Positions 35,333 through 44,531 of a DNA stretch of 64,000 bases are shown piece by piece. The notes below the pieces were generated by a model that saw nothing but the letters and a program-made list of their open reading frames with translations, searched no databases and had not been told where the DNA came from. Source of the stretch: Prevotella sp. (GTDB taxonomy: Bacteria > Bacteroidota > Bacteroidia > Bacteroidales > Bacteroidaceae); contig JAFYYV010000002.1 in the NCBI GenBank assembly GCA_017557405.1, positions 1-64,000 on the forward strand, read 5' to 3'. Within the stretch, counting starts at the first letter, position 1. Each line of letters starts with the position of its first letter. The translations under genes were made by a program, and so were the position numbers.

Positions 35333-35800
35333 TTACTCTTCTACATCACAATGTAAAAATCCCATTTCCTTGGCTTTCTCTTGGTTCATTAAATAATAAA
35401 TGGCCTCGCCTTCATTACAAAGTTCACCTTTCGAGTTAGTAATCTCCGCATTGATATACGCTAAATTCCGAATTTGTTTCGTGACTTTGGCCTTTATCGT
35501 AAGTTCGGGTTCTGTTGTGAGGACTGCCTTTCGGAACTTCACATTCAATTGAACGGTATAACCACTAGTTTGCAACTTACGAGTTACCACCCATCCACAC
35601 ACCTCATCGATCAATGTGCTCAGGATTCCACCATGCATGGTATTAACCCATCCTTGATAGTAGGGTCTAGGATGCCATGTGCTGACTATATTATCTCCAT
35701 CCTCGTAAAACTCCATATGAAGTCCGATGGGGTTTTCGGGGCAACAACCGAAGCAGTTGTATCCAGGATGATTACGCCAAGGATTGATGATTTTCTTCAT
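35333..35800 (-). CDS. PaaI-like hotdog-fold thioesterase
   Basis: The protein has 155 residues. The hotdog helix carries MHGGILSTLIDEVCGW at about residues 55-70, which includes the HGG and the acidic residue used in catalysis by the PaaI group. An N-terminal stretch YNCFGCCPENPIGLHMEF, with three cysteines, is typical of the 4HBT subgroup often annotated YigI/PaaI-like. It probably hydrolyses an acyl-CoA thioester in the cytoplasm. It is the first gene of the thioesterase, GNAT, zinc-ribbon group and diverges from yjbQ with facing promoters at 35836-35873. Confidence 0.88.
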   Translation of the reverse strand: MKKIINPWRNHPGYNCFGCCPENPIGLHMEFYEDGDNIVSTWHPRPYYQGWVNTMHGGILSTLIDEVCGWVVTRKLQTSGYTVQLNVKFRKAVLTTEPELTIKAKVTKQIRNLAYINAEITNSKGELCNEGEAIYYLMNQEKAKEMGFLHCDVEE

Positions 35801-35835
35801 ACGCTATTAGCTTCATTTATTTGCTAATTTATAAG

Positions 35836-35843
35836 CAAAGTTA
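35836..35843 (-). promoter_or_regulatory. -7 box of the thioesterase operon
   Basis: TAACTTTG on the minus strand matches TAnnTTTG and lies 36 bp upstream of the ATG at 35800. The plus-strand -7 box for YjbQ begins 23 bp away, so polymerases would compete at this divergent promoter. Confidence 0.5.
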
Positions 35844-35865
35844 CGGATATTTGAGGAATTTTCTT

Positions 35866-35873
35866 TAAATTTG
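35866..35873 (+). promoter_or_regulatory. -7 box of the yjbQ-ridA operon
   Basis: TAAATTTG matches TAnnTTTG. A GTG that overlaps its last base (35873) opens the longest frame, but transcription would begin after it, so the ATG at 35900 is the start. Confidence 0.6.
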
Positions 35874-35899
35874 TGGCGATTATTAGGAAAGATTATGAT

Positions 35900-36313
35900 A
35901 TGATTCAACAAATAGAAATCACGCTGAAACCCAAATCGCGCGGCTTTCATCTGGTGACAAGTGAGATTATGAGTCAGTTGCCAAAGCTGCCTAAGATGGG
36001 CATTATCAACATCTTCTGCAAGCATACGAGTTGCGGACTAAGTATCAACGAGAACTACGACCCTGACGTGCGAGTGGATATGGAAACCATTTTCAATCAC
36101 TTAGTGCCCGAGAACCGCCCTGACTATGAGCATACGTTGGAGGGTTCAGACGATATGCCTGCCCATGCGAAGTCGACCTTGAGCGGAGTAAGTCTGACTA
36201 TCCCCATTACCAACGGCCGCTTGAACATGGGTACTTGGCAGGGCATCTATTTCTGTGAGTACCGCAATTATGGTGGTGCAAGGAAACTCGTGGTAACTAT
36301 CATAGGAGAATAA
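35900..36313 (+). CDS. YjbQ family protein (secondary thiamine-phosphate synthase-like)
   Basis: The ATG at 35900 gives 137 residues and leaves room for the promoter at 35866-35873; an AGGAAAG-like stretch precedes it. The UPF0047/YjbQ family is recognised by CKHTSCGLSINENYDPDVR, by PAHAKSTLSGVSLTIPI and by RLNMGTWQGIYFCEYR. Members are small homotrimeric enzymes; low thiamine-phosphate synthase activity has been described for E. coli YjbQ, but the main role is unclear. The ridA gene follows after 15 bp. Confidence 0.9.
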   Translation: MIQQIEITLKPKSRGFHLVTSEIMSQLPKLPKMGIINIFCKHTSCGLSINENYDPDVRVDMETIFNHLVPENRPDYEHTLEGSDDMPAHAKSTLSGVSLTIPITNGRLNMGTWQGIYFCEYRNYGGARKLVVTIIGE

Positions 36314-36328
36314 TACAAAACCATCAAT

Positions 36329-36709
36329 ATGAAAGAAATCAACACAAAAAAGGCTCCAGCAGCCATCGGACCTTACAGCCAAGCCATTCAAGTGGGCAAT
36401 CTCGTCTATACCTCTGGGCAGATTCCCATCGACCCTGCCACAGGTGTTTTCGTAGAGGGTGGTATCAAAGAGCAAACTCGTCAGGCTTTGACCAATGTGA
36501 AAGCTATCTTGGAAGAAGCTGGAGTGACGATGGGCAACGTTGTTAAAACCACTGTATTCATGGCTGATATGAACGACTTTGTCGACATGAACACCATCTA
36601 TGCCGAGTTTTTCACACAGCCTTTCCCTGCTCGTTCGGCAGTTGCCGTCAAGACTCTGCCCAAAGGTGCCTTAGTAGAGATTGAGGTCGTAGCAGAGATA
36701 GGCGAATGA
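36329..36709 (+). CDS. ridA: RidA family reactive intermediate deaminase
   Basis: The protein has 126 residues, the normal length for RidA. It shows GPYSQAIQVGNLVYTSGQIP near residue 14, MADMNDFVDMN near 75, and FPARSAVAVKTLPKGALVEI near 100. The arginine in PARSAVAV is the one that binds the substrate carboxylate. The enzyme hydrolyses 2-aminoacrylate and related imines made by PLP enzymes. It is a trimer in the cytoplasm. It lies between yjbQ (15 bp) and the sodium:amino-acid symporter (40 bp). Confidence 0.95.
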   Translation: MKEINTKKAPAAIGPYSQAIQVGNLVYTSGQIPIDPATGVFVEGGIKEQTRQALTNVKAILEEAGVTMGNVVKTTVFMADMNDFVDMNTIYAEFFTQPFPARSAVAVKTLPKGALVEIEVVAEIGE

Positions 36710-36749
36710 GAAGAACAAAAAAGTACTCTTGGTAACCCGATAACCGGCG

Positions 36750-38168
36750 ATGAATGAACTGATTACCCAAATCAACGATGCCATTTGGGGCTATGTGCTG
36801 ATTGGCGTCCTAGTGGCATGCGGACTTTGGTTCACATGGAAGACCAAAGGCGTTCAGTTCCGTATGATTGGCGAGATGTTCAGACTTCTCACCGATTCGG
36901 CGACATCGGGTACCAACGACCTCACTGACAAGAATGCTAGACACAAGCACATCTCCTCTTTCCAAGCATTCGCAGTCTCTGTGGCCACCCGTGTGGGAAC
37001 TGGAAACTTGGCGGGCGTAGCGACAGCCGTCGCCATTGGTGGCCCTGGAGCCATCTTTTGGATGTGGATCATCGCTTTGTTAGGGGCAGCAACAGCTTTC
37101 ATCGAATCCACCCTCGCCCAGTTATTCAAACAAAGACGAAAGGATTCGTTCATTGGCGGACCAGCCTATTACATCTTGAAAGGACTTCATTGCAAATGGC
37201 TTTCCGTGCTTTTTGCCATACTGATGACCATCACCTTCGGTCTTTCTTACAATTCCATACAGAGCAACACCATTTGTGGAGCCATGCAAGAGGCTTTCGG
37301 ATGGGACCCGATGGTTGTAGGAATGGCGCTTTCCGCGATGGCTCTCATCATTGTGTTCGGCGGCATTCATCGCATCGCCAATGTTAGTGCGGTGCTTGTC
37401 CCATTGATGGCCATCGGCTATTTCATCCTAGCTGTCGTGATTGTCATCATGAATATCCATCTGCTGCCCCATGTGTTGAAGGTCATCGTCACCAATGCCT
37501 TCGGTTTCGAGCAATCAATCGGTAGTGCATTGGGAGCGACCATCATGACAGGCGTGAAGCGTGGACTTTTCAGCAACGAGGCTGGAGAGGGAAGTGCACC
37601 GAATGTTGCTGCCACAGCTACTGTCTCTCATCCTGTGAAACAAGGATTGATTCAGGCTTTGGGCGTTTTTACTGATACGCTACTCGTCTGTTCGTGCACG
37701 GCTTTCGTTATTCTCATCAGCGGTCTTTACAACGTTCCCGAATTAAACGGCATCGCGCTCACTCAGGCAGCTCTCAACTCCGAGATAGGTTCGTTCGGCC
37801 CCATCTTCATTGCAATAGCCATCTTCCTATTCGCCTTTTCCAGCATCATTGGCAACTACTATTACGGCGAGGCAAACATCCGTTTTATGACTTCCAACCT
37901 CATCGTCCTCACCATCTATCGCATTCTATCGGCTGGAGTATTGGTGATGTTCGGAGCGTTGGCAAGCCTCGAAATTGTTTGGAATCTAGGAGATTTTTGT
38001 ATGGCGTTGCTTACTGCCTGCAACCTTGTTGCCATCATCGCCCTCGGCCAATATGCCTTCAGATTGCTCGACGATTATAGGCAACAGAAACGAAACGGCA
38101 TCAAAGAACCTACTTTCCATCGCAGTCAATTGCCTGAGATTGAAAACGATCTCGTTTGTTGGGACTAG
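36750..38168 (+). CDS. Sodium:alanine/glycine symporter (AGCS family)
   Basis: This 472-residue inner-membrane protein has about 10-11 hydrophobic segments. AGCS family motifs include VATRVGTGNLAGVATAVAIG near residue 75, FWMWIIALLGAATAFIESTL near 104, and GLFSNEAGEGSAPNVAATAT near 270. It takes up alanine or glycine with sodium ions. It follows ridA, which removes reactive products of serine and threonine breakdown, so a link to amino-acid use is plausible but not certain. A weak hairpin at 38207-38240 may end the transcript. Confidence 0.93.
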   Translation: MNELITQINDAIWGYVLIGVLVACGLWFTWKTKGVQFRMIGEMFRLLTDSATSGTNDLTDKNARHKHISSFQAFAVSVATRVGTGNLAGVATAVAIGGPGAIFWMWIIALLGAATAFIESTLAQLFKQRRKDSFIGGPAYYILKGLHCKWLSVLFAILMTITFGLSYNSIQSNTICGAMQEAFGWDPMVVGMALSAMALIIVFGGIHRIANVSAVLVPLMAIGYFILAVVIVIMNIHLLPHVLKVIVTNAFGFEQSIGSALGATIMTGVKRGLFSNEAGEGSAPNVAATATVSHPVKQGLIQALGVFTDTLLVCSCTAFVILISGLYNVPELNGIALTQAALNSEIGSFGPIFIAIAIFLFAFSSIIGNYYYGEANIRFMTSNLIVLTIYRILSAGVLVMFGALASLEIVWNLGDFCMALLTACNLVAIIALGQYAFRLLDDYRQQKRNGIKEPTFHRSQLPEIENDLVCWD

Positions 38169-38206
38169 CATCGAAACAAAAGCAATATCAAGCATTTACA
38201 AAACGA

Positions 38207-38240
38207 AAAAGAGAAGAAATCCAAAGAATTCTCCTCTTTT
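38207..38240. terminator. Weak bidirectional terminator between symporter and tRNA-Leu
   Basis: AAAAGAGAAGAA (38207-38218) pairs with TTCTCCTCTTTT (38229-38240) except for one A-C mismatch. A and T runs lie on the outer sides. Confidence 0.5.
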
Positions 38241-38247
38241 ATAATAG

Positions 38248-38329
38248 TGCGCCTGACAGGACTCGAACCTGCACATCGGAAGATACTAGATCCTAAGTCT
38301 AGCGCGTCTACCAATTCCGCCACAGGCGC
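38248..38329 (-). tRNA. tRNA-Leu (anticodon UAG)
   Basis: On the minus strand an 82-base gene runs from GCGCCTG (acceptor 5' strand, ending at 38329) to CAGGCGC and discriminator A (38248). The anticodon stem CTAGA/TCTAG encloses loop CTTAGGA, giving anticodon TAG. The long variable arm (TATCTTC region) marks a class II tRNA, and the T-loop GGTTCGAGTCC is normal. CCA is not encoded. A consensus promoter lies at 38408-38438, which implies a 5' leader of ~70 nt that must be removed. Confidence 0.97.
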
Positions 38330-38407
38330 TAGTGACAAGTGACGGGAGCGTTCTTCCATGAAGCCTTGCAACCACAAGACGAACGAACACTTCGCCAATT
38401 GCGGGTG

Positions 38408-38438
38408 CAAAGATACAACAATCTGCGGGAACGAGCAA
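38408..38438 (-). promoter_or_regulatory. Promoter of tRNA-Leu
   Basis: On the minus strand TTG (38436-38438), exactly 20 bp, and TATCTTTG (38408-38415) fit the Bacteroidetes consensus fully. Confidence 0.75.
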
Positions 38439-38476
38439 GTTTTTTATGTGAAAAATCATTGTGCCCCGCCCGATGG

Positions 38477-41392
38477 TCATCTCACTTTCACCTTGCGTAT
38501 GCGATTGCCTTGTTTCACAATCACAATACCACGCTCTGGCGATTGCAGTCGTTGGCCGTTCATATTGAAGTATTCGATGGGGGCTGATAGATTCTGCGAA
38601 TTGTCCGTCCACATCGACATGATGCCACTAGCAGCACCATTCTTAAAGTCTTCGATGGCCTTTTGAAGGTCATTTTTCTCTGTCTTCACATTTTCCACGC
38701 TCTCCTCCGTGGCAAATGAGAACGTCTCTTCAGCTTTCGTCAGGGCTTCCATCAGCAGTTCCACACCCTCACCCGAAGGATTCTCAGCCACAACCGTATA
38801 GGCCTCATTAATGGTTTGGGCCAACTCCATGTAGTAGCGATCGTTACCATACCTTGTATCGAACGCCCTCACACCGCTTCGTTTGGTAATGGTCATCAGC
38901 GTGGCGAAAGGTGGTAGAGGAGAACCTTCGTCGGTAGGTCGATAATAGGGCAGATTGTTGTAGATTGTGAATGCCATCATATCCTTGCCCACCTCTGAGG
39001 CCATAGTGGATCCCACTAACTGTCCATCGGCTATAGAAGTCTCCGTTTGGACACCAATAGAAACATCATTGCTAGTAAAAACGTTGTTCCCGAGGTGGTC
39101 GATCATACACAATGCAATCGACATAGGCTCGGCATTGCGTTGCTGGTCTACTACAAGAGCAGTTCCTTCCAAGTCTTTTAATTGGCGAAGCAACATTCCC
39201 CGAGGGGCAGTAGCAGCAAAGGGGATAACCACATCGACCCATTCTCCCACTTTCGCACGCTCCACGACAAATGTCGCCTTGCGGGCACTGAAAGTTTCCA
39301 TAGGCATAAAATCGGCTTCACTCGTCAAAACCAGATTATCGCAAACGCCTTCGGCAATAGTATTTTTGGTGCCAGGAATGGGAGCAGCAACCACGAAGAG
39401 AGCATTGGGATTATCGGCTATAGGTTGCGTGTTCAAAGCCTTTGTGGCAGTAAAATCATACACACACACCTCTGCTCCACCCTTTTTCTGATTGAAGACA
39501 TCATTGTTCCATGAACCCGTGACGATGGCCTTTCGTCCCTCAAAAGTCACTTCGAGATCGGGTGCCAACACCTTGAAGAGAGCTATAGTATCGTTCGACT
39601 CATACGTGATTTCACTCGCCCTGCCCGCACGCACGCTCTTGTTCATCTCGGCCTTGTAGTAATTCCCAGGAGTAAGGTTATCGAAAACGAAAGAAACTGT
39701 CTTTCGCTCACCCACCTCAAATACCACATCAGTGAGGGTTTTCGAACCACTAGGCGACCACTTTTTCGCCTCGGTATCATAAACAGAAAGCTTGCATTGC
39801 ATGGTAGGTTGGCAGAAAGATCCTTCCTCACGATTTTGGAAGTCTGCCAAGATGTTCACCGATGTGTTGTTCACCACTTGAAACGCCATGTCGTTAAACG
39901 TCTCCGTCTCACTATTTGTTTCGGCTTTGAGGGAGTTTAAGTGTAGGTCGGCAATCGTAGGAACTACAGCCAACTTCATGGAGTCGAGCAGATTGTTTTT
40001 CGCATCACAAAGGAACACATAGATGTTGGTTTGGCGGATGGGCGAATAGATCCATTCAATCTCCGCCGACTTTCCCGAAGGAATGCTCACAGAGGCTAAA
40101 GGATCTTGCTCATAATTGTTCAGCATGTTGCTACTCGTCCCGCAATAGAGTTTGACAGAGTTGCATGCCAAAGTGCCGTTGTTATACACAGTGGCCTTTA
40201 TCTTGTTGTCCACCTTCATATAGAGGCTACTCATGCGCACCAGTTCGCCCTTCAGGTTGGCTTTCTTGGGGGTTATCTGCGACAACAATGCCTGTCCCGA
40301 ACTATACCCATTCATGCCTGTCTCGTCGTCCACAGTGTACCATCCATCACCAGAGCCACCCCATCCGAAGTTAAAATGATAAAGTCCCGTAGAAGCCTGA
40401 TAACCATCGAGAACCACAGCATGTCCACCATCATCGTTGGCACCTGAATAGAGCATAGGGCGCCCTGACGACAGATTACTGTAAACCATACTTTCCCACC
40501 CCATCTGCGTATAATTCCATTTCTCACAATAGTTGTTCGACAGATTGAATTGGTTATCCATAGCCTCTCCCATCTTGTCGGTGTTACCCGCTGTGGCAGT
40601 CCCGTCTTGATAACCATAACCCAAATGAGCACAAGTACCTAGTGCATACATCAACACGGCTACTGCCGTGTCTTGCGCCGCCGAACCAGAACCTGACAGA
40701 CGCATCAAGTCGTATCGCACGGGAGTGCCTTTAGGTAACGAATAAGTGACAGGGGCATTGAACCAACTCTCGTTGTAGGTAGGTGTACTATAGAGTAATT
40801 CCGAAGGATTGTCACGACGAAAATAATAGACTACTTGCGCAGCAGCAGTGGCCTCGCATCCAGAGAGCGTTTTCTGCCCGTTGTCCGAACGACAGGGAGC
40901 AAAGATGTTGTAAGGATAGCCTTGATTCCAATGGGTGAGAATCAACGGCGCCACATCTTTCCAACTGCTCTTGAACGAATCCATCCCCTTGCGGGCGGCC
41001 TCTAGACGAGCACGTGCATTGCGACGCGCTGCAGGCCTCAAACCACTCTCCGTTTCGTTCTGCGATTGCTGTAGTTTTTCAATTTTTGTTGTCCATGTAT
41101 CGAGCATGATACGCAACGGATCGGGCAAAGCATTGTAATCAAAATCGCCTTGGTCTGTATAGCCGATAATAGGAGTTGTTGCATCGTCTCCCGACACAAT
41201 CACATAACCACGTCCCTCACCACGCGAGAAAACGTAGTATGGAGCCTGAGGAACGGCATCGGTCGAAACATCATTGATGCCCACAAATTCTTGTGCGATG
41301 ATTCGCGCCTCAGCTTTGTCTATCGGATTTGCATGGAGTAACGGTGTGGTGGCAAGTGCCAATACCAGCAGAGTGTTCTTCAATTTTGTCAT
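38477..41392 (-). CDS. C10 family (streptopain-like) cysteine peptidase with sorting tail
   Basis: The ATG at 41392 gives 971 residues and MTKLKNTLLVLALATTPLLH as signal peptide; an in-frame ATG at 41422 falls inside the -7 box. Residues ~20-120 form a Spi-like propeptide (AEARIIAQEFVG; GRGYVIVSGDDATTPIIGY). The catalytic domain follows: Cys179 in SGCEATAAAQV and His324 in GGHAVVLDGY, with FNFGWGGSGDGWY supplying the conserved tryptophan. About 600 residues of beta-rich, Ig-like sequence and a short tail (YFNMNGQRL, ending RKVKVR) complete it. This resembles PrtT and interpain of oral Prevotella/Porphyromonas. It is secreted and probably matures by self-cleavage. Confidence 0.92.
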   Translation of the reverse strand: MTKLKNTLLVLALATTPLLHANPIDKAEARIIAQEFVGINDVSTDAVPQAPYYVFSRGEGRGYVIVSGDDATTPIIGYTDQGDFDYNALPDPLRIMLDTWTTKIEKLQQSQNETESGLRPAARRNARARLEAARKGMDSFKSSWKDVAPLILTHWNQGYPYNIFAPCRSDNGQKTLSGCEATAAAQVVYYFRRDNPSELLYSTPTYNESWFNAPVTYSLPKGTPVRYDLMRLSGSGSAAQDTAVAVLMYALGTCAHLGYGYQDGTATAGNTDKMGEAMDNQFNLSNNYCEKWNYTQMGWESMVYSNLSSGRPMLYSGANDDGGHAVVLDGYQASTGLYHFNFGWGGSGDGWYTVDDETGMNGYSSGQALLSQITPKKANLKGELVRMSSLYMKVDNKIKATVYNNGTLACNSVKLYCGTSSNMLNNYEQDPLASVSIPSGKSAEIEWIYSPIRQTNIYVFLCDAKNNLLDSMKLAVVPTIADLHLNSLKAETNSETETFNDMAFQVVNNTSVNILADFQNREEGSFCQPTMQCKLSVYDTEAKKWSPSGSKTLTDVVFEVGERKTVSFVFDNLTPGNYYKAEMNKSVRAGRASEITYESNDTIALFKVLAPDLEVTFEGRKAIVTGSWNNDVFNQKKGGAEVCVYDFTATKALNTQPIADNPNALFVVAAPIPGTKNTIAEGVCDNLVLTSEADFMPMETFSARKATFVVERAKVGEWVDVVIPFAATAPRGMLLRQLKDLEGTALVVDQQRNAEPMSIALCMIDHLGNNVFTSNDVSIGVQTETSIADGQLVGSTMASEVGKDMMAFTIYNNLPYYRPTDEGSPLPPFATLMTITKRSGVRAFDTRYGNDRYYMELAQTINEAYTVVAENPSGEGVELLMEALTKAEETFSFATEESVENVKTEKNDLQKAIEDFKNGAASGIMSMWTDNSQNLSAPIEYFNMNGQRLQSPERGIVIVKQGNRIRKVKVR

Positions 41393-41419
41393 ACTTCGGT
41401 TTGATGGTTGATGATTGGA

Positions 41420-41448
41420 CAAAGATAATCATTATAAACCAAACCCAA
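41420..41448 (-). promoter_or_regulatory. Promoter of the C10 peptidase gene
   Basis: TATCTTTG (41420-41427, minus strand) with TTG at 41446-41448, spacing 18 bp. It fixes the start at 41392. Confidence 0.5.
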
Positions 41449-41544
41449 TGCATGCTTACAAACAATATAGGAAAGTTTAACTATCATGCCACACTAGGGA
41501 TGTGTCGTTTTCACTGAAGAAAAACAGGATTTGACTGATTGTTT

Positions 41545-41575
41545 TTGGACGTTCGCCCATTTCGTTGTATCTTTG
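41545..41575 (+). promoter_or_regulatory. Promoter of the sensor kinase/LytTR operon
   Basis: TTG at 41545-41547, 20 bp, and TATCTTTG at 41568-41575. Upstream in-frame codons from 41565 overlap it and cannot be translated. Confidence 0.7.
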
Positions 41576-41645
41576 TGTCATGCTTTTCCAAAAAGCGTTC
41601 AGATGCACAATAAAACGTGCCAATAGCCGTTTAAAAACAAAAAAC

Positions 41646-42872
41646 ATGTTGCCTATGGCAAAACGTTTACACTTAGGAAAAGAAAACCTTGTCTATCTCG
41701 GGCTTTGGTTCATCATGTTCCTTACACCAGTCCTCACCCAGTATTCCAGAAGTCACAATTCGGGAATTGATTTCAACTGGGGCGAGGTCTTCAACATCTG
41801 GAAAGTATATGCCGCCTATCTTGTGGTGTTTCTCATCCACAATTTCATGTTGGCGCCCATACTGATACACAGGCATAAGAAAGTGATATATTTTGCCACC
41901 ACCTTATGTCTCATCGCGTTATTCATCGTTTATCACTGCACCCAACGTCCCGAACTGCGCCATCCGCCAGGGCCACCTCCCCACATGATGGAAATGCGAA
42001 GCGAAGGGCCTCGTCCTCCACAAGACCGAATGGCACCCGACCGCACCACTCGTCCACCCTTTGACGAATGGGACGAAAACCATGCCCCGATGAAGGGACA
42101 AAGAAATGGCAAACCTAGAAAAGAAGAACTTCCGCCATTGTTCTTCGGACAAATGGACCTTGTGGGAGCTGTCGTCGTGATTTTGCTGATTGGCATGAAC
42201 CTGGGCATCAAACTCTACTTCAAATCAGAAGAGAGAATGAAGGAAATGGAAAAACTGGAGAAGCAAAACCTGGAGCAGCAATTGGAATACTTGAAATTCC
42301 AAATCAACCCCCACTTCTTCATGAACACATTGAACAACATCCATGCATTGGTAGACATCGAACCAGAGAAAGCCAAGAGCACTATATTGGAACTATCGAA
42401 ACTGATGCGCTACGTGCTCTATGAAGGAGCCAAACAGACGGTACCCTTGAGTCGTGACATAGAATTCTTGAACAACTACATCACATTGATGCGACTGCGT
42501 TATAACGACAAAGTGAGAATCAACATCGACGTACCGACCATCATTCCAGACACTTCCATTCCACCCATGTTGTTCATCACATTCGTGGAAAATGCTTTCA
42601 AACACGGTGTGAGCTACCAGAAAGAATCATTCATCGACATCAAGATGAACATTGACGAGCAACGCATCAACTTCATCTGTCGCAACAACAAACATCCCGA
42701 AAGTACTGCTGAGCAGGGAGGAGTAGGCTTGGCAAATGTCAAGCAAAGGCTGGCGCTCATTTACAGAGAGAATTATGCGCTGAACATCGATGATGGTGAA
42801 CAGGAATACAATGTCGACCTGACTATCCCCACACAATTCCCCAATAATCAACAAGCTTCACCCAAAACCTAA
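41646..42872 (+). CDS. LytS/YehU-type sensor histidine kinase
   Basis: Taking the ATG at 41646 gives 408 residues (ATG 41655 is also possible). Several hydrophobic segments lie in the first ~200 residues (LVYLGLWFIMFLTPVLTQYS; VYAAYLVVFLIHNFMLAPIL; GAVVVILLIGMNLGI). Between them is a Pro/Arg-rich stretch (near residues 105-160) that may be extracytoplasmic. A short coiled coil leads into the His_kinase domain with the phosphoacceptor His223 in NPHFFMNTLNNIHALVD and a truncated ATPase domain (FITFVENAFKHGV; GGVGLANVKQRL). The signal is unknown. The cognate LytTR regulator starts 15 bp after its stop. Confidence 0.9.
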   Translation: MLPMAKRLHLGKENLVYLGLWFIMFLTPVLTQYSRSHNSGIDFNWGEVFNIWKVYAAYLVVFLIHNFMLAPILIHRHKKVIYFATTLCLIALFIVYHCTQRPELRHPPGPPPHMMEMRSEGPRPPQDRMAPDRTTRPPFDEWDENHAPMKGQRNGKPRKEELPPLFFGQMDLVGAVVVILLIGMNLGIKLYFKSEERMKEMEKLEKQNLEQQLEYLKFQINPHFFMNTLNNIHALVDIEPEKAKSTILELSKLMRYVLYEGAKQTVPLSRDIEFLNNYITLMRLRYNDKVRINIDVPTIIPDTSIPPMLFITFVENAFKHGVSYQKESFIDIKMNIDEQRINFICRNNKHPESTAEQGGVGLANVKQRLALIYRENYALNIDDGEQEYNVDLTIPTQFPNNQQASPKT

Positions 42873-42887
42873 CACTCATCACTCAAT

Positions 42888-43610
42888 ATGATTAAATGTC
42901 TAGCCATCGATGACGAGCCCTTAGCTTTGCAACAGCTCGCTGCCTATATCAAGAAAATCCAATATTTTGAGCTCGTGGCCGAATGCTCAAGTGCCGTCGA
43001 AGCAAAGGAAATCATGGAGAACGAGACCATTGATGCCATTTTCGTGGATATCAACATGCCCGACCTCAATGGTATGGACTTCGTGAAATCGCTCGTTGCA
43101 CCACCCATCGTGGTTTTCACAACCGCCTACTCCGAATATGCTGTTGAAGGATTCAAGGCTGGCGCTCTCAACTACCTACTGAAACCATTCGGTCTCGATG
43201 ACTTCAAGCAATGCGCCGAACGCGTGAAACACCAATACGAATTGGAGAATGCACAGAACAGTACCGTGTCGTCACCCGACGAAGACGATGCGCTCTTCCT
43301 GAAGACCGAACACCGCGTAGTGCGCATCAAGATGAGTGATATCAAGTACGTGGAAGGCATGAGCGAATACTTGAAAATCTATTTCGACAACCAAAAACCG
43401 CTTGTTGTGCTGCTCTCCATGAAAAAACTGGAGGAACGGTTGCCTCAGCATTTCATGCGAATTCACCGCTCTTATATCATCAATCTCCGAAAGATACAGG
43501 AGGTTAACAAAAACCGTGTCATCATGGACGCCGACACCTACCTGCCTATCGGTGACCTCTATCGTGAGGCTTTCAATAACTACATCAACTCTAAGTTCCT
43601 AGGAAAATAA
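42888..43610 (+). CDS. LytTR-family response regulator
   Basis: The protein has 240 residues. The receiver domain (1-120) has the acidic pair in AIDDEP, phosphoacceptor Asp54 (FVDINMPDLNG) and the lysine in LLKPFG. The LytTR DNA-binding domain covers ~140-240 (LKTEHRVVRIKMSDIKYVEG; FMRIHRSYIINLRKIQEV; LPIGDLYREAFNNYI). It pairs with the kinase encoded just upstream. LytTR proteins bind direct repeats near target promoters; targets cannot be told here, though the neighbouring VTC operon is a candidate. Confidence 0.94.
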   Translation: MIKCLAIDDEPLALQQLAAYIKKIQYFELVAECSSAVEAKEIMENETIDAIFVDINMPDLNGMDFVKSLVAPPIVVFTTAYSEYAVEGFKAGALNYLLKPFGLDDFKQCAERVKHQYELENAQNSTVSSPDEDDALFLKTEHRVVRIKMSDIKYVEGMSEYLKIYFDNQKPLVVLLSMKKLEERLPQHFMRIHRSYIINLRKIQEVNKNRVIMDADTYLPIGDLYREAFNNYINSKFLGK

Positions 43611-43685
43611 TCAACAATCACCTCCGAAAACCAGCCCACCAACACCTTTTTCACGTGTAAAAATACCCTTTTTGTTGAATTTGTT

Positions 43686-43716
43686 TGCTCAATCGAAGAA
43701 AACAATGTAAATTTGC
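43686..43716 (+). promoter_or_regulatory. Promoter of the VTC-DUF4956-DUF2490 operon
   Basis: TTG at 43686-43688, exactly 20 bp, TAAATTTG at 43709-43716. It lies 24 bp upstream of the ATG at 43741. Confidence 0.75.
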
Positions 43717-43740
43717 AGAGATAAACAAAAACAATCTATA

Positions 43741-44490
43741 ATGGACCAAATCCTGCAACAATTCACCCCTATCACGCTTGAGGAGATGAGCGGCATCAGA
43801 TTGATGAACCGCATCGATACCAAGTTCGTGACGACGATGCCTATGCTGATGCAGCTTTTGCAGATGGCTCAAGGGGAATATCGGGTGCAGGAAATCGGAA
43901 ACGAGCGCAACATGCGTTATGACACGACCTACTTCGATACGCTCGATTTCAACATGTTCCACATCCATCAAACAGGTCACACCGGCCGACAAAAACTCCG
44001 CTTCCGCACTTACGTCAGCTCTAATCTGCAGTTTATGGAAGTGAAGACGAAGAACAACCACGGACGCACGAAAAAGAAGCGCATTCAAGTGACCGACATG
44101 TCGCTCGACGACCAACTGAAAACCGACTTCCTTGGACAACATCTGCACTACAACATCGATGACCTGCAACCTACCCTTCACAACTTCTTCAATCGCATCA
44201 CACTCGTCAATCGTGCCGAAACAGAACGGTTGACCATCGATACATCGTTGCATTTCGACAATCTTATCACAGGGAAGCAGCGCGACATGGGACAATTGGT
44301 CATCATTGAGCTGAAACGAGATGGGCTCTGCCATTCTCCAGTACTTGAAATGTTGCGGTTGTTGCGGATTCACCCTCATGGATTCAGTAAATACTGCATG
44401 GGGAGCGCTTTCACAAACGACGGATTGCAAGTAAACCGATTCAAACCCAAACTGCGCGATGTGGAACGCATCCTTAGCACCGCCGAATGA
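43741..44490 (+). CDS. VTC domain (polyphosphate polymerase-like) protein
   Basis: The protein has 249 residues, the whole being a VTC/triphosphate-tunnel fold. Basic and acidic tunnel residues can be seen in LMNRIDTKFV (residue ~20), KLRFRTYVSSNLQFMEVKTK (~83), GRTKKKR (~107) and VIIELKRDG (~183), with RIHPHGFSKYCMG near the C-terminus. Yeast Vtc4 makes polyphosphate from ATP with this domain. Bacterial VTC proteins often pair with DUF4956 membrane proteins, as here (gene at 44532). Whether it makes polyphosphate, another polymer or only binds is not known. It is cytoplasmic and there are no membrane segments. Confidence 0.88.
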   Translation: MDQILQQFTPITLEEMSGIRLMNRIDTKFVTTMPMLMQLLQMAQGEYRVQEIGNERNMRYDTTYFDTLDFNMFHIHQTGHTGRQKLRFRTYVSSNLQFMEVKTKNNHGRTKKKRIQVTDMSLDDQLKTDFLGQHLHYNIDDLQPTLHNFFNRITLVNRAETERLTIDTSLHFDNLITGKQRDMGQLVIIELKRDGLCHSPVLEMLRLLRIHPHGFSKYCMGSAFTNDGLQVNRFKPKLRDVERILSTAE

Positions 44491-44531
44491 AACCAACTAT
44501 AGTAAACAGATTAAAAACAAAACAATAACAA

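Noticed and set aside
35873-35899. GTG start for the YjbQ gene
   Set aside because: The codon overlaps the TAAATTTG promoter box, and family members begin at the ATG at 35900.
38165-38612. Protein-coding frames across the tRNA
   Set aside because: They overlap tRNA-Leu(UAG) and its promoter and show no protein family.
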